Below are positions 42,070-51,334 of a stretch of DNA of 64,000 nt, piece by piece. The position numbers and the translations under genes are program-made. The DNA is from Clostridia bacterium (GTDB lineage: Bacteria; Bacillota; Clostridia; Oscillospirales; CAG-272). A model generated the notes under the pieces. The model had not been told where the DNA came from. It was given only the letters and a program-made list of their open reading frames with translations, and did no database searches. Location: the NCBI GenBank assembly GCA_017937845.1, contig JAGBCV010000065.1, forward strand, positions 18,900 to 82,899, given 5' to 3'. The number at the start of each line of letters is the position of its first letter. Position 1 is the first letter of the stretch.

Positions 42070-43554
42070 CTATTCCTTACCGCCGACATCGCAGAGCGGA
42101 TTGATACAAGCGATATAACGATACATCAAAAGATACATCACGGCAAGCAAACAAACACTTGCCACCACCGCAAAGACGATGCTCGGTGTCATATATTCCG
42201 CCATCAGATAACGGAAATCATACCCGCTCGTGAACCCGTTTTCGATCGCAGGCGTTTCCAAGAGCAGGACGTCCGCGGTTTCCGTCTGCATTTGAAACTG
42301 TGAGGCTATCTCTGCGGAATACAGATAGTTGACAAACGAAACCGTGAATACACTGAGGATACACGCAAGAAGTCCCACCGAGGCGGTAAACGCCAAACCC
42401 ATCAAAATCAGATATTCGAGGAAAAAGGACAGCGCGACGGCGTTTCGTTTTTTCCCTAGTGCGGAAAGCACGGCAAGCTCACGGCGGCGCGACCTCATTT
42501 GGAAAAGGACAGAAAGCATGAGAATGACGAATCCGACCGCGATGATGCCGACGAGCATCACGGAAAGAATACTCGAAAAACGGGCAGACGGAGAAGACGA
42601 GGTATCCGAAACGTATTCCGTCAGCTTCACGTTCTTGGTAAAGCCGATCTCATTGATCTCTTTTTCTAAGCGCTCGGCATCAGTCATATCGTAAAGATGG
42701 AAATAAAGCGCATCGGGAATCACCGTTGGATTTTCCTTGATGGGATACATCTTGTCTTCATGGAAAAAGTGCTGTATCGTTTCGCTCATGCTGATATCCT
42801 CCACCGTCGTGATGGGGACGTAAACGACGTTATGATTGAGCTTCCAAGGCTCGGAAACTGCCGCGGTATTATCGATCCGATGCTCATAGATACCACTGAC
42901 GATGTATTCATATTCCAAAGGATACTTAACATACAGCCCGTCTGTGAGCGATAGGCGCGCCGTTTGCAGCTCGTTGTGAAAAAGCGAGGTCATGCTCAGC
43001 TTTACGGCATCTCCTATCGCAAGTTCATTTGCCTCGGCAAGCTCCTTGGATATGACGATCTTATTGCTTCGGCTGCTCGTATCCTCAATGGCGATCATGG
43101 AGCCTTCCAACATTTGAATATCGCCTCCGTAAACGTCTTCGACAATATCCATGGAAGTGACTGCCAAAAGAGAAAATCCTTTCAGATAATTGGCTTTGCC
43201 GTCCTCGGATTTTTCTTCTCCCGAATATCGAGAACGGCGATACGTTCCGTAGCCGACGTATTCCATATCGGGAAACTGTACGATATATTCCTTGAGGGCA
43301 GAAACCTTTTCTATGATGCCTTCCGTATCCTCTGCGATAACGCGGGCGGCATCGTATGTGAGATAGGGGTTCCAATCTTCATCCGTAATATGTACCGAAC
43401 CGTCAAGCGTTCCATAAAAACGGTATCTGGCATCCTCGCTTATCGTGCGGGTCAAAAATCCGAACATCGTCAAAAAGAGAATGGCAAAGCAGATCAGAAA
43501 ACTGAGTATACTTTTTGATTTTAATCTGATGATATTTCTGAAAGCGTAACGCAA
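42070..43554 (-). CDS. FtsX-like permease (MacB-type), 494 residues
   Basis: TTG start, supported by GGAGGG six bases upstream. An N-terminal helix (SILSFLICFAILFLTMFGFL), a ~270-residue extracytoplasmic domain, then two membrane helices around the FtsX motif (RRRELAVLSALGKKRNAVALSFFLEYLILMG) and a final helix pair (TPSIVFAVVASVCLLAVMYLLMY). It probably pairs with the 601-residue permease 11 bases downstream and the ABC ATPase. Substrate unknown. Confidence 0.84.
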   Translation of the reverse strand: MRYAFRNIIRLKSKSILSFLICFAILFLTMFGFLTRTISEDARYRFYGTLDGSVHITDEDWNPYLTYDAARVIAEDTEGIIEKVSALKEYIVQFPDMEYVGYGTYRRSRYSGEEKSEDGKANYLKGFSLLAVTSMDIVEDVYGGDIQMLEGSMIAIEDTSSRSNKIVISKELAEANELAIGDAVKLSMTSLFHNELQTARLSLTDGLYVKYPLEYEYIVSGIYEHRIDNTAAVSEPWKLNHNVVYVPITTVEDISMSETIQHFFHEDKMYPIKENPTVIPDALYFHLYDMTDAERLEKEINEIGFTKNVKLTEYVSDTSSSPSARFSSILSVMLVGIIAVGFVILMLSVLFQMRSRRRELAVLSALGKKRNAVALSFFLEYLILMGLAFTASVGLLACILSVFTVSFVNYLYSAEIASQFQMQTETADVLLLETPAIENGFTSGYDFRYLMAEYMTPSIVFAVVASVCLLAVMYLLMYRYIACINPLCDVGGKE

Positions 43555-43579
43555 GTTTATCCCTCCTACTGTATGTTTT

Positions 43580-44137
43580 TTAGCCTATGGTGATGTATGG
43601 CGCGTCTTTTACGATGATGGTATACGGCGTATCGCGGAAAAGCGCTTGATAGTCTACGCCCTCACAGCAAGCGGCGGTCGATTGATACGTGTTGCCGTCT
43701 TCCTTTGTAATCGTTCCGCAGGAGGTATCCTGCGTTTGGCAGAGAACGGACAACAGGACCCACGCATTGCAGTCATCGCAATACATACCAAACTCATGAT
43801 AGAGATAGCCGTTTTCCTTGTAGATCGCACCGCCTCGAACCGTCGTATCCGTAAAAACGAAGGTATGTGCTTCTTCCTTGGAAACATACTCGCAATTTCC
43901 GAATTTGCATTTTGTAACGTGGTAATATTTCGCTTCCCATGGGTCGGCGTGAGATACCGAAACCTCCACGTGCTCACATGCATCATTTGGAAAAAGGATC
44001 TCGTTTCGAGCCCTGAAATCTTCTCCATAGGTTTCCTTATTCAAAAAGGATTTGTTGAATAAGGGGTGCTCTGCTTCACAGGAAACAAGAAAGAGCAAGA
44101 GCGAAACGGATAAAAGCAAGCTGATGATTTTTTTCAT
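43580..44137 (-). CDS. Predicted lipoprotein of unknown family, Cys-rich
   Basis: 185 residues. A lipoprotein signal (KKIISLLLSVSLLLFLVSC) places the acylated cysteine near residue 20. The mature part has repeated Cys/His clusters: ACEHVEV, TKCKFGNC, EEAHTF, YHEFGMYCDDC, QTQDTSC and ACC, suggesting structural zinc or disulfides. I recognise no family. The start is the ATG at 44137, seven bases after AGGAGG, overlapping the upstream stop by four bases. It may be an extracellular partner of the FtsX-type transporter encoded next. Confidence 0.75.
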   Translation of the reverse strand: MKKIISLLLSVSLLLFLVSCEAEHPLFNKSFLNKETYGEDFRARNEILFPNDACEHVEVSVSHADPWEAKYYHVTKCKFGNCEYVSKEEAHTFVFTDTTVRGGAIYKENGYLYHEFGMYCDDCNAWVLLSVLCQTQDTSCGTITKEDGNTYQSTAACCEGVDYQALFRDTPYTIIVKDAPYITIG

Positions 44138-45144
44138 GGGCATTCCTCCTCTAAATATGATTCCAAATCAAGAGATGGGTAATATGTAGTGGTGAAAAAG
44201 CGTTTTTGATAATGATATTTCTTTGGATATAAATACAGATAAAGTCCGCTTTCTTTCGCTTGTTCATAATCTTCAAACGGAATATGCATCCGATACGTAT
44301 GGCGGAACGTAAATATATTCTCCACCTTCATATAGTCACTGTACGTCGTTTCATACGCATACGGATCAAGAAATTGTGTACTGTTTGTCCGGATTTTGTA
44401 GTCTGTTATAAATAAAATCGTAACTCTTTCGTTCTCCTCGTCTACGATCTCAAACGCCACAAGCTTTCTATATCCGCATACCTTGCAGATGCCGTTTTCA
44501 TCAAATTCATGCTTTTCTTTCAGAATCTGCATACAGCTTGCATATGAGGTCGTGCTGTTGCGGCAAATTGAGCAGTGGTAATCCTCGTCGTACGTTCTCC
44601 AATCGCCGTTGCTGATATGTCCTGCGGAAGTCGACGTATCGATGAACGGATAGCAAGATTTGCAGCAAGCCTCCGCTGTGCAATCGTGATTATAATCCTC
44701 TCCGCTGCGAAGCCATGGCATCTTCGGGCAATTCTCATCATATATTCTTTCTTCCTGAACGCGAACGATGTCATCCTCACCCGCGCTTCCCGAAATGGTA
44801 TACGTAACCGTAAAGCGATACGCACCCATTTCCGAGAGTGAATACGTTAATTTGTTGGAATGGTAGGCTTCGTCTGTCCGATACGTTCTCGAAACCACGT
44901 CTTCCCAAAAAGAATTGTTCTTTTTTTCGATCTTCAGTGTGATCTCCGCTCCGCTCGTGATATCCTGATAGCCCATATAACGCACGTTGACGATGGCTTG
45001 TCCTTTTGAAAAAACCGAAATATTGGTCGTCGTGGTCGCTACGTTATGCTTCGGACGGAGAACGTCATTTGCCAGCGTCGTAATTTGCAGGACAATAAAA
45101 AGCATTGCCGTGAAAATCAGAAAATTCATGATCCTCTTTTTCAT
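44134..45144 (-). CDS. Exported Cys-rich protein of unknown family, 336 residues
   Basis: An N-terminal hydrophobic segment (IMNFLIFTAMLFIVLQITTLA) acts as signal or anchor. Residues ~35-130 look like an Ig-like beta domain (ISVFSKGQAIVNVRYMGY, ...YSLSEMGAYRFTVTY). A central block has many cysteines (ENCPKMPWL, DCTAEACCKSC, HCSIC, ENGICKVCGYRK), resembling treble-clef or ribbon knuckles seen in clostridial surface proteins. The C-terminus is rich in Tyr. No family recognised. The stop is coupled to the lipoprotein gene by a four-base overlap; it starts five bases after the anti-sigma-like gene. Confidence 0.72.
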   Translation of the reverse strand: MKKRIMNFLIFTAMLFIVLQITTLANDVLRPKHNVATTTTNISVFSKGQAIVNVRYMGYQDITSGAEITLKIEKKNNSFWEDVVSRTYRTDEAYHSNKLTYSLSEMGAYRFTVTYTISGSAGEDDIVRVQEERIYDENCPKMPWLRSGEDYNHDCTAEACCKSCYPFIDTSTSAGHISNGDWRTYDEDYHCSICRNSTTSYASCMQILKEKHEFDENGICKVCGYRKLVAFEIVDEENERVTILFITDYKIRTNSTQFLDPYAYETTYSDYMKVENIFTFRHTYRMHIPFEDYEQAKESGLYLYLYPKKYHYQKRFFTTTYYPSLDLESYLEEECP

Positions 45145-45148
45145 CTCA

Positions 45149-45817
45149 TCATTTCCCCCTCAATGTGTTTTTGATCATCAGCATATATTCCTCTTTCGTG
45201 ATGCTAAGGGGACCGCTGAGTTCAAAGGTGTATCCCTCGTAGTTCCAGAAATAGAAACGTCGACCGCTTCTTTCAATATACATCACTTCCATATCCGAAA
45301 CGAACAGCATCTCATAATCGCTTTCCTTTCCCATCATAGTTTCCACGGAGGAATGGAGCGTTTGAAACAGAATCAGCTTCTCGTTTTCTCTGTTTCGCCA
45401 TATGGTCTGTACGGAAAAGCCCGTCTTATCGACGTTTTCTCTGTAATATCCCTTGGGTAAATAGCCAATGGCATTATAGACCTTTTCGATGCTTTCGGGC
45501 GCATCCTTCTGTTCACCGCGAATGATAAATTCGATATACTTTTCATAAACGAGAATGAACGTATCCGTCAAGGGCTTTTTGGCGGCGGATATCATCACAA
45601 GCGAGCTGATCGCCGCCGCAAGAAGAATGGCAAGACGCTTTCCCGACGTGGCAACGCGATCTTGTTTGACGGCAAGTGTTTGTTTGAGTTTTTTGAGCGT
45701 TTGATGATAATTGCGCTTGGAATACGAAAGCTCGCCCGTTTCATACGGCATATCCCGATAGTAGGAATGCTCATACTTCTGTAATGCAGATTCCCATTTC
45801 AATTTTACCTGTTCCAT
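45149..45817 (-). CDS. Anti-sigma-like membrane protein, DUF4367-type C-terminus
   Basis: 222 residues. A ~65-residue cytosolic N-terminus, one transmembrane helix (KRLAILLAAAISSLVMISAA), then an extracytoplasmic domain with the DUF4367 pattern: YNAIGYLPKGYYRENVDKTG, IQTIWRNRENEKLILFQ-like, MEVMYIERSGRRFYFWNYEGYTFELSG. Single-pass proteins of this type next to a sigma factor usually bind and hold it at the membrane until signalled. The start overlaps the sigma gene's stop (TAATG). RseP at 29-30 kb is a plausible protease for signal release, by inference only. Confidence 0.82.
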   Translation of the reverse strand: MEQVKLKWESALQKYEHSYYRDMPYETGELSYSKRNYHQTLKKLKQTLAVKQDRVATSGKRLAILLAAAISSLVMISAAKKPLTDTFILVYEKYIEFIIRGEQKDAPESIEKVYNAIGYLPKGYYRENVDKTGFSVQTIWRNRENEKLILFQTLHSSVETMMGKESDYEMLFVSDMEVMYIERSGRRFYFWNYEGYTFELSGPLSITKEEYMLMIKNTLRGK

Positions 45818-46362
45818 TATATAATCCCCTCCCGATTCAGTAACGCGGCAAGCTTGGCGCGTCCTCTTGAAATACGTTTGCGCGCGGCATCCTCTGAAAT
45901 CTCCAAAAGCTCGGATATCGCTTCGATAGGAAGATGGTACAAATAATGATATACCAGTACATCACTATATGCCGCGTCCAGCGATTTGATACAATCGATG
46001 ATGGCTTCTTCCGTATGATGCTCCAGCGCGGAAAAGAAATCTTCCTCGCATAATACGTTTTGAATATCGGAATGTGTCATATATTGCGCCTCCTTTTGCC
46101 TTCTGCGAATGAGTGAAACGGATTCATTCTTTGCGATTCGCATAATATACGCGATGACGGTCGCTTCTCCTTTTTTCTCTAATATCGTATAATGCTTTAC
46201 GACCTTTAGCCATGTTTCTTGGGAGATATCCTCCGTATCCTGTTTGTTTTTCAGTATCTTATAGATCCTTCGGTATACACCGTCATAATATTTTCGATAA
46301 ATACGCTCAAACTGTATTCGCGTATTTTCATTTTCCAGCATGGATAAATATAAAAATAACAT
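45817..46362 (-). CDS. RNA polymerase sigma factor, sigma-70/ECF-like
   Basis: 181 residues. Region 2: FERIYRKYYDGVYRRIYKILKNKQDTEDISQETWLKV. Region 4: SLDAAYSDVLVYHYLYHLPIEAISELLEISEDAARKRISRGRAKL, a helix-turn-helix that reads the -35. AGAGG lies eight bases before the ATG. It heads an operon of seven genes and is preceded by a consensus-like vegetative promoter, so basal expression does not need self-activation. Confidence 0.92.
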   Translation of the reverse strand: MLFLYLSMLENENTRIQFERIYRKYYDGVYRRIYKILKNKQDTEDISQETWLKVVKHYTILEKKGEATVIAYIMRIAKNESVSLIRRRQKEAQYMTHSDIQNVLCEEDFFSALEHHTEEAIIDCIKSLDAAYSDVLVYHYLYHLPIEAISELLEISEDAARKRISRGRAKLAALLNREGII

Positions 46363-46394
46363 GTTATAGCCTCTTTGAAATCAAATTCCTTTGT

Positions 46395-46424
46395 ATTATA
46401 TCATATCATGTATTTTTGTGTCAA
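46395..46424 (-). promoter_or_regulatory. Promoter of the sigma/ABC operon
   Basis: Minus strand TTGACA, 18 bases, TATAAT. Confidence 0.75.
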
Positions 46425-46500
46425 TTTTTTCTATCTACCCATTAAGACGCAGAAAAGATGAATTTTGGACAAACTTTTTCAATTTTTTTCAAAATAGAAA

Positions 46501-46543
46501 AAAATAGCAGATGGGACAGTCCATGATCCATCTGCTATTTTTT
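46501..46543 (-). terminator. Terminator of the glycosidase operon
   Basis: AAATAGCAGATGG and CCATCTGCTATTT pair, flanked by A and T runs. Confidence 0.88.
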
Positions 46544-46552
46544 AATATTCTA

Positions 46553-48757
46553 TTATTTGCGGAGGATAAAACGTAAGCATCCGCCGTTCGTAAGCTCCTC
46601 ATACGTTATGTATGTGCGGGAAATCTCCTGTCCGTTCAGACAGAGCTTATCGATATAAGGAAATGCGAGCGGGTCTTTATCACATTCGATGATAAGCTCC
46701 TCCGAAACTCCGCAGACGTGGTATCGTTTATCGAGCTTCAGCTTCGCATACGAAAAAAGAGGTGTATTGATATAATATCGAGCATCGCTCATGCACACCT
46801 GTGCAAATCCGAGCGCGGAAAGCACGTACCAAGCAGAAAGCTGACCAACGTCTTCATTTCCGCAAAAGCCGAAAGCGCCAAGGCGATACGCCTCCTTTTG
46901 CACACGTCTTGTCCAATACGACGTGCGCTCGGGAAGTCCCAACATATCAAAATAATGCGTTAAGTTATGGCAAGGCTCATTGGAGTGGTTGTAATTTTCA
47001 TTCCAAAGCGCGCCGAGATCTGCTTTTTCCAGCATATTTTCCAAAAGGCTTATTAGTCTTTCTTTTCCGAAAAGCGCCGCAAGCCCCTCCACGTCATACG
47101 GAACGAACATAGATTGCTGATAAATATTGCTTTCCACACAGCCCGTCGTATCATATTCGTTGGGAATAGGCAAAAACACGCCGTTTTCATCTCTCGGTGC
47201 CATAAAGCCGAGCGCAGGCTGATAATTCTCTGCGTATTTTTTCGCCCGCTCAAGGAAATATGCGGCGTCCTCCTCTTTTCCGAGCGCTTTCGCGAGTCTT
47301 GCCATCGCGTAATCGGCAAGCAAAAATTCCAGTGTACTGCTCAGGTCGTTTGGAACGTAAGCCTTCTTTTGATAAGGATCGTCGCTTGGGTGCAGACTCT
47401 GAAAAGGCTTTCCGTATAGGGTATCCGCTGCGGTGCAGGATGCCAAAGCCATCTCATATGCCTTTTCGATATCGAAATCCCGTATCCCTTTCAGATAAGC
47501 ATCTGCCATGACGAGCGTACCCGAATCTCCGACCATACATCCCGAATCAATGCCCATCAGCTCCCATCTCGGGAAAGAGGTGTTCTTGGATAGCGCAAGA
47601 CACAAAAGACTCTTGACCTCGTCGCTGACGGTCTTGGGAGATAGGAGCGTGAGAAGCGGAAATTCACTTCGGTAAACGTCCCAACCGCTGAACATCGTAC
47701 GATGCGTATACGGCGTATATCGGATATCTCCGTTCGGTCCTCGATAGCGCCCGTCAACGTCCACTGCCGTGCGCGGGTCAAGCATCGTATGATACAGACA
47801 AGTATAATATAGCGTAAGGTCTGTTTGATCGTTTCCTTGAACGGAGGCAACGTCCAAGGCGTCCTCCCATGCGATGAGCGCGTTTTCCGCCATTTTCTCA
47901 AAATCAAAGGTGGGACATTCTTCCGCAAGATTTCGCTTTGCGCCGTCAAGGTCCGTATAGGAAATGCCGCATCGTATCAGGATCGGCTCGTTTTCTTCGG
48001 TATCAAAGCGCATAAGCAGATGAACGTCGCTTCCGCAAAGCGCAGTAAGCCCCTCTTCGTGAAATTCCTCATTTTCAAAGAAACGCGCCTCTTTGTAAGG
48101 CTTGGATATCTCCAAGCTGAAAAACAAGATATAATCGATATGACCCTCCCCCCTGCCAAATCCGCCGAAATGATGGTCGCAGGTGATACTGCCGTGAATA
48201 TATCTTCCGTCAAGCTCGATTTTTTGCAGATGAGAACGCCCTGCAATTCTTCTGGAAAAATTGAAAATGATACCGCTTTCCCCACTTTTCGGATAAGTAA
48301 AACGAAGCTGACCCGCATGACAAGATACGGTGGCTTCACAAAAGATGCCATAGCGTTCCAGCAAAACGGCGTAATATCCCGCCTTGGCGGTCTCGTGTTC
48401 ATGGTCAAAGAAAGATTTCCAACCGTCTTTTCCCTTTTGAAACGGAATATAGCGATTGCTTCCGCTTCTGAGTTCTGTTTCGCCGATGATCGGCATGATT
48501 TGCAGATTGCCGAGATCGCCATACCAGCCGATACCGCTCATATGGTTAAAGCTAAAGCCCTCTATGGTGTTCTGACAATAATTATACCCCGTACCGTTAT
48601 CGCGGCTCGTCGTCGTATCGGGAGAAAGCTGTACCATGCCGAAAGGATAACACGCGCCGGGGTGTGTTTTTCCGCCTCCATGGATACTCGTTTTTTTCTC
48701 ATCTCCGACCGTACCGATGATGGGGTCGATATAATTAGCTTTTTGAATCTGTTTCAT
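46553..48757 (-). CDS. Glycoside hydrolase family 92 (alpha-mannosidase-type)
   Basis: 734 residues. Family 92 hallmarks: YIDPIIGT at the start, GGGKTHPGACYPFGMVQLSPDT, FSFNHMSGIGWYGDLGNL, the central MFSGWDVYRSEFPLL, and the C-terminal GNEDVGQLSAWYVLSALGF, whose acidic residue replaces the usual GNDDCGQ pattern. These Ca2+-dependent enzymes remove alpha-mannose by inversion. No signal peptide is present, so it acts on imported oligosaccharides. An open frame extends upstream, but GAGGAGG before the ATG at 48757 fixes the start, 50 bases after the other glycosidase gene. Confidence 0.92.
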   Translation of the reverse strand: MKQIQKANYIDPIIGTVGDEKKTSIHGGGKTHPGACYPFGMVQLSPDTTTSRDNGTGYNYCQNTIEGFSFNHMSGIGWYGDLGNLQIMPIIGETELRSGSNRYIPFQKGKDGWKSFFDHEHETAKAGYYAVLLERYGIFCEATVSCHAGQLRFTYPKSGESGIIFNFSRRIAGRSHLQKIELDGRYIHGSITCDHHFGGFGRGEGHIDYILFFSLEISKPYKEARFFENEEFHEEGLTALCGSDVHLLMRFDTEENEPILIRCGISYTDLDGAKRNLAEECPTFDFEKMAENALIAWEDALDVASVQGNDQTDLTLYYTCLYHTMLDPRTAVDVDGRYRGPNGDIRYTPYTHRTMFSGWDVYRSEFPLLTLLSPKTVSDEVKSLLCLALSKNTSFPRWELMGIDSGCMVGDSGTLVMADAYLKGIRDFDIEKAYEMALASCTAADTLYGKPFQSLHPSDDPYQKKAYVPNDLSSTLEFLLADYAMARLAKALGKEEDAAYFLERAKKYAENYQPALGFMAPRDENGVFLPIPNEYDTTGCVESNIYQQSMFVPYDVEGLAALFGKERLISLLENMLEKADLGALWNENYNHSNEPCHNLTHYFDMLGLPERTSYWTRRVQKEAYRLGAFGFCGNEDVGQLSAWYVLSALGFAQVCMSDARYYINTPLFSYAKLKLDKRYHVCGVSEELIIECDKDPLAFPYIDKLCLNGQEISRTYITYEELTNGGCLRFILRK

Positions 48758-48806
48758 CTTTTGTTCCTCCTCAGAATCTTGTTTGGAATTTTGTACGCTA
48801 TGATCA

Positions 48807-51203
48807 TCAACGGAACGTTTTTTGCAGTAAAAGATTTCCATCTATGGTGAAGTTCACGAACTGCATAGTGTCGATGAGCGTATGCTCGGGCGCATCGGCG
48901 TTATCCATATAATCCTTGCGACCCGAAAAGGTGAGCGGCGAGGTCAAACGACAATCGCCGAGATAATAATGATGCGGTCCGTACATATTGTACGTGCTGG
49001 GTGCGGCATCGATGGAAATGGTATGCTCGCCTGCGCTAAGCTCCACTGCGAGCGGGTGTTCCTTCCACCACCAGCCCAGTTCTTTACCGTCCATGCAGAT
49101 CTTGACGGCAGAAGCACAAATGTCATCAAAATCCAACGCACAGATATGGTCTTCTTCCAAGAAAAAGGTCTTTTTCGCCGTCAAAAGACCGCCAAAGAAC
49201 GGAAGTCCCTGCCGAATCATGCTTCCGTGACATAGTTTTTTGGCACTTTCCGCGCCGCAAAGCATGAATTTCCCGTCGCAAGAGCTCTGCTTTTCGTCGA
49301 AATCGCGCCAACCATTCGGTGCTTGTACGGAAAAATCGCCCTTGAGCCAAGCAAACGGCAAGGGTTCGGAAACACTTGGCGTGATTTCTATCTGTAAGAT
49401 ATCCCCCAATTCCGAAAGTGTAAATTCCTGTTTGTCATCGTCTGCCGCTTTTGCATTTACGTTGGTTTGGAGCGTTTCAATGGCATCGGAAAAACTCAAA
49501 ACGATGGGCGATCGAATAGAATTTGTCTGCACCGTTGCCGAAAGCTTTCCGTTTGCTTGAGGTGTCCATTCGAGAAGCATTTGATTTTCCTTGGGAAACG
49601 CGATCTCCCATTCCGTTTGTTCGGGAAGAACGGTCGTTTTCTCGGAAATCTCTGCTTTGACTTCGTTTTTGCAAGGCAGGTCTATCAGCATACCCATTTC
49701 GCTCATGGCTTCGATCAATGTCCGTTCTTCGGCTTCAAAAAGACAGCCCGATGCAATCAAGACCTTTTCATACGTCATAGCGCCGAGATGCAGTTTCCCG
49801 TTTTCTATGCGCGCGTTTTGCAATTCTCGTTCTTCCGTCAAATGATAGCGCAAGCCGGATTCATAGCAAGCCTCCACCAGCTTCAGAAAATCCGCGTTGA
49901 TTCTTGCGGATTCGCTATCGGGGATACCGCTTCCGTCATGGAGATTGACAGCGGAAGCAAACTGCGGTCGATAAGATGCCATGACGCCTCGCGTCGGCGT
50001 TACGATGAGGACCTTGGGAGATTCCCACGCCGATTTGAGCAAAGGCTGTGCCTTTTTGCGAAATTCCGATAACACCTCCGCAAAAGCCTCATGCCACGTC
50101 AGATGCAACGGAACGGACGGCGGCCAATCCCGAATCGCCTGCGCCTTGAGCGAAAGCTGTCCGAGATGCAACGCCACGCGGTCCACACCTGCCTCAGCAA
50201 GCCAAAGCATATACCGCTCAAGATCGTTTGGTGTAACGCCCCAGCCCGCGCCGCCCATCGCCTCGGCAAAGCAACCGCATCTTCCCTGTTGCATAGAAAC
50301 GGAGGATAAAAGATAGGGGAAAAAATGATTGCTCGGATATCGTTCAAGGGCATCGATGGCGGGAAGCGAGAGCGTTTTGAGCTGTGTAAAGCAGGATCCG
50401 CTGAACATCAACTGAAAATAGGGGCTTTCCTCGCCCTTGAGATGTCCCGTAAAAAGCTTACCGTGCTTTTCGCACCATGCTTGATACGGCTGATAAAAAT
50501 TGCGAGCAATCAAATCTCCTGCCGTTTCCCAAAAACGCACCTTGAACGCAGGATGCTCCTGTTCGGTATCGAAAAGCTTCCACAATTCCGCGCATGGCGA
50601 AATGCCGTATTTTTCCGTATAAAACGCCTCAAAATCCGCGCACCACGGTACAGCGCCCTCCGAGAATAAATGCCCGGGGAAATAATCTACTTCATCGCAA
50701 AAGAAGCCCGTTACGTAATCGAACGCTTCTTTGGGAAGCTCGCGCAGATAGCGTTCATGCGTAAGCTTCAAAAAGGTTTCCGTCGTATCGCGGCAGAGAG
50801 GGCTAATGCCCTTGACACCGCGCACGGCGACCGCCTTGCCATCGTGACGGCAAAGCACCGTATCATCGGGAAGAAGCTTATTTTCATCGATAAAAACAAG
50901 TCCCAAGCGTTTGGAATCGGGATGCAAAGCAAGCACCTGTCCATCCGCAGAGCCCGAGGGCCAGCCGTTTTCATCATAAAGCCAAAATTCCATTCCGATG
51001 GATCTTGCGTATAAAATGACCTCTCCAACCATCTTGATAAATTCGGGGGACATATAATTCGGATCCCCGGGATAGAAACGCGGATGAAAAACGACGCCCT
51101 CTATCCCATGCTCTTTCATTTGCAGCATTTGCTTGCATAGCGGTTCGGTGCGAACACCGTCATTGATCGACCAAAAGCTTAAAAATTTCATGCTCCGTTT
51201 CAT
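48807..51203 (-). CDS. Glycosidase related to GH106 (alpha-L-rhamnosidase-like)
   Basis: 798 residues. The N-terminal TIM-barrel shows the pattern GIEGVVFHPRFYPGD...ARSIGMEFWLYDENGWPSGSADGQ common to GH106-like and related glycosidases; FFCDEVDYF and AMGGAGWGVTPNDLERYMLWLAEAGVD follow. The C-terminal ~250 residues are beta-sandwich/carbohydrate-binding-like. The substrate is uncertain. No signal peptide: with GH92 downstream it probably degrades imported plant or mucin glycans in the cytoplasm. AAAGGAG eight bases before the ATG at 51203 sets the start. A good promoter lies at 51255-51283. Confidence 0.8.
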   Translation of the reverse strand: MKRSMKFLSFWSINDGVRTEPLCKQMLQMKEHGIEGVVFHPRFYPGDPNYMSPEFIKMVGEVILYARSIGMEFWLYDENGWPSGSADGQVLALHPDSKRLGLVFIDENKLLPDDTVLCRHDGKAVAVRGVKGISPLCRDTTETFLKLTHERYLRELPKEAFDYVTGFFCDEVDYFPGHLFSEGAVPWCADFEAFYTEKYGISPCAELWKLFDTEQEHPAFKVRFWETAGDLIARNFYQPYQAWCEKHGKLFTGHLKGEESPYFQLMFSGSCFTQLKTLSLPAIDALERYPSNHFFPYLLSSVSMQQGRCGCFAEAMGGAGWGVTPNDLERYMLWLAEAGVDRVALHLGQLSLKAQAIRDWPPSVPLHLTWHEAFAEVLSEFRKKAQPLLKSAWESPKVLIVTPTRGVMASYRPQFASAVNLHDGSGIPDSESARINADFLKLVEACYESGLRYHLTEERELQNARIENGKLHLGAMTYEKVLIASGCLFEAEERTLIEAMSEMGMLIDLPCKNEVKAEISEKTTVLPEQTEWEIAFPKENQMLLEWTPQANGKLSATVQTNSIRSPIVLSFSDAIETLQTNVNAKAADDDKQEFTLSELGDILQIEITPSVSEPLPFAWLKGDFSVQAPNGWRDFDEKQSSCDGKFMLCGAESAKKLCHGSMIRQGLPFFGGLLTAKKTFFLEEDHICALDFDDICASAVKICMDGKELGWWWKEHPLAVELSAGEHTISIDAAPSTYNMYGPHHYYLGDCRLTSPLTFSGRKDYMDNADAPEHTLIDTMQFVNFTIDGNLLLQKTFR

Positions 51204-51254
51204 GATGGTTTCTCCTTTTTCTATGCTCATTTGAAGCGTCAAAGATTTACTACC

Positions 51255-51283
51255 AGTATAGCATAAGCGACGGCTTTTTTCAA
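51255..51283 (-). promoter_or_regulatory. Promoter of the glycosidase operon
   Basis: Minus strand TTGAAA, 17 bases, TATACT. Confidence 0.68.
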
Positions 51284-51299
51284 GATATTTTTTGAGCGC

Positions 51300-51334
51300 C
51301 GAAAAAGAAAACACCGCCTGTTTACAAGCGATGT
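51300..51334 (-). terminator. Terminator after the phosphoglycosyl transferase gene
   Basis: ACATCGC pairs with GCGGTGT (one G-U), followed on the minus strand by TTTTCTTTTT. Confidence 0.7.
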
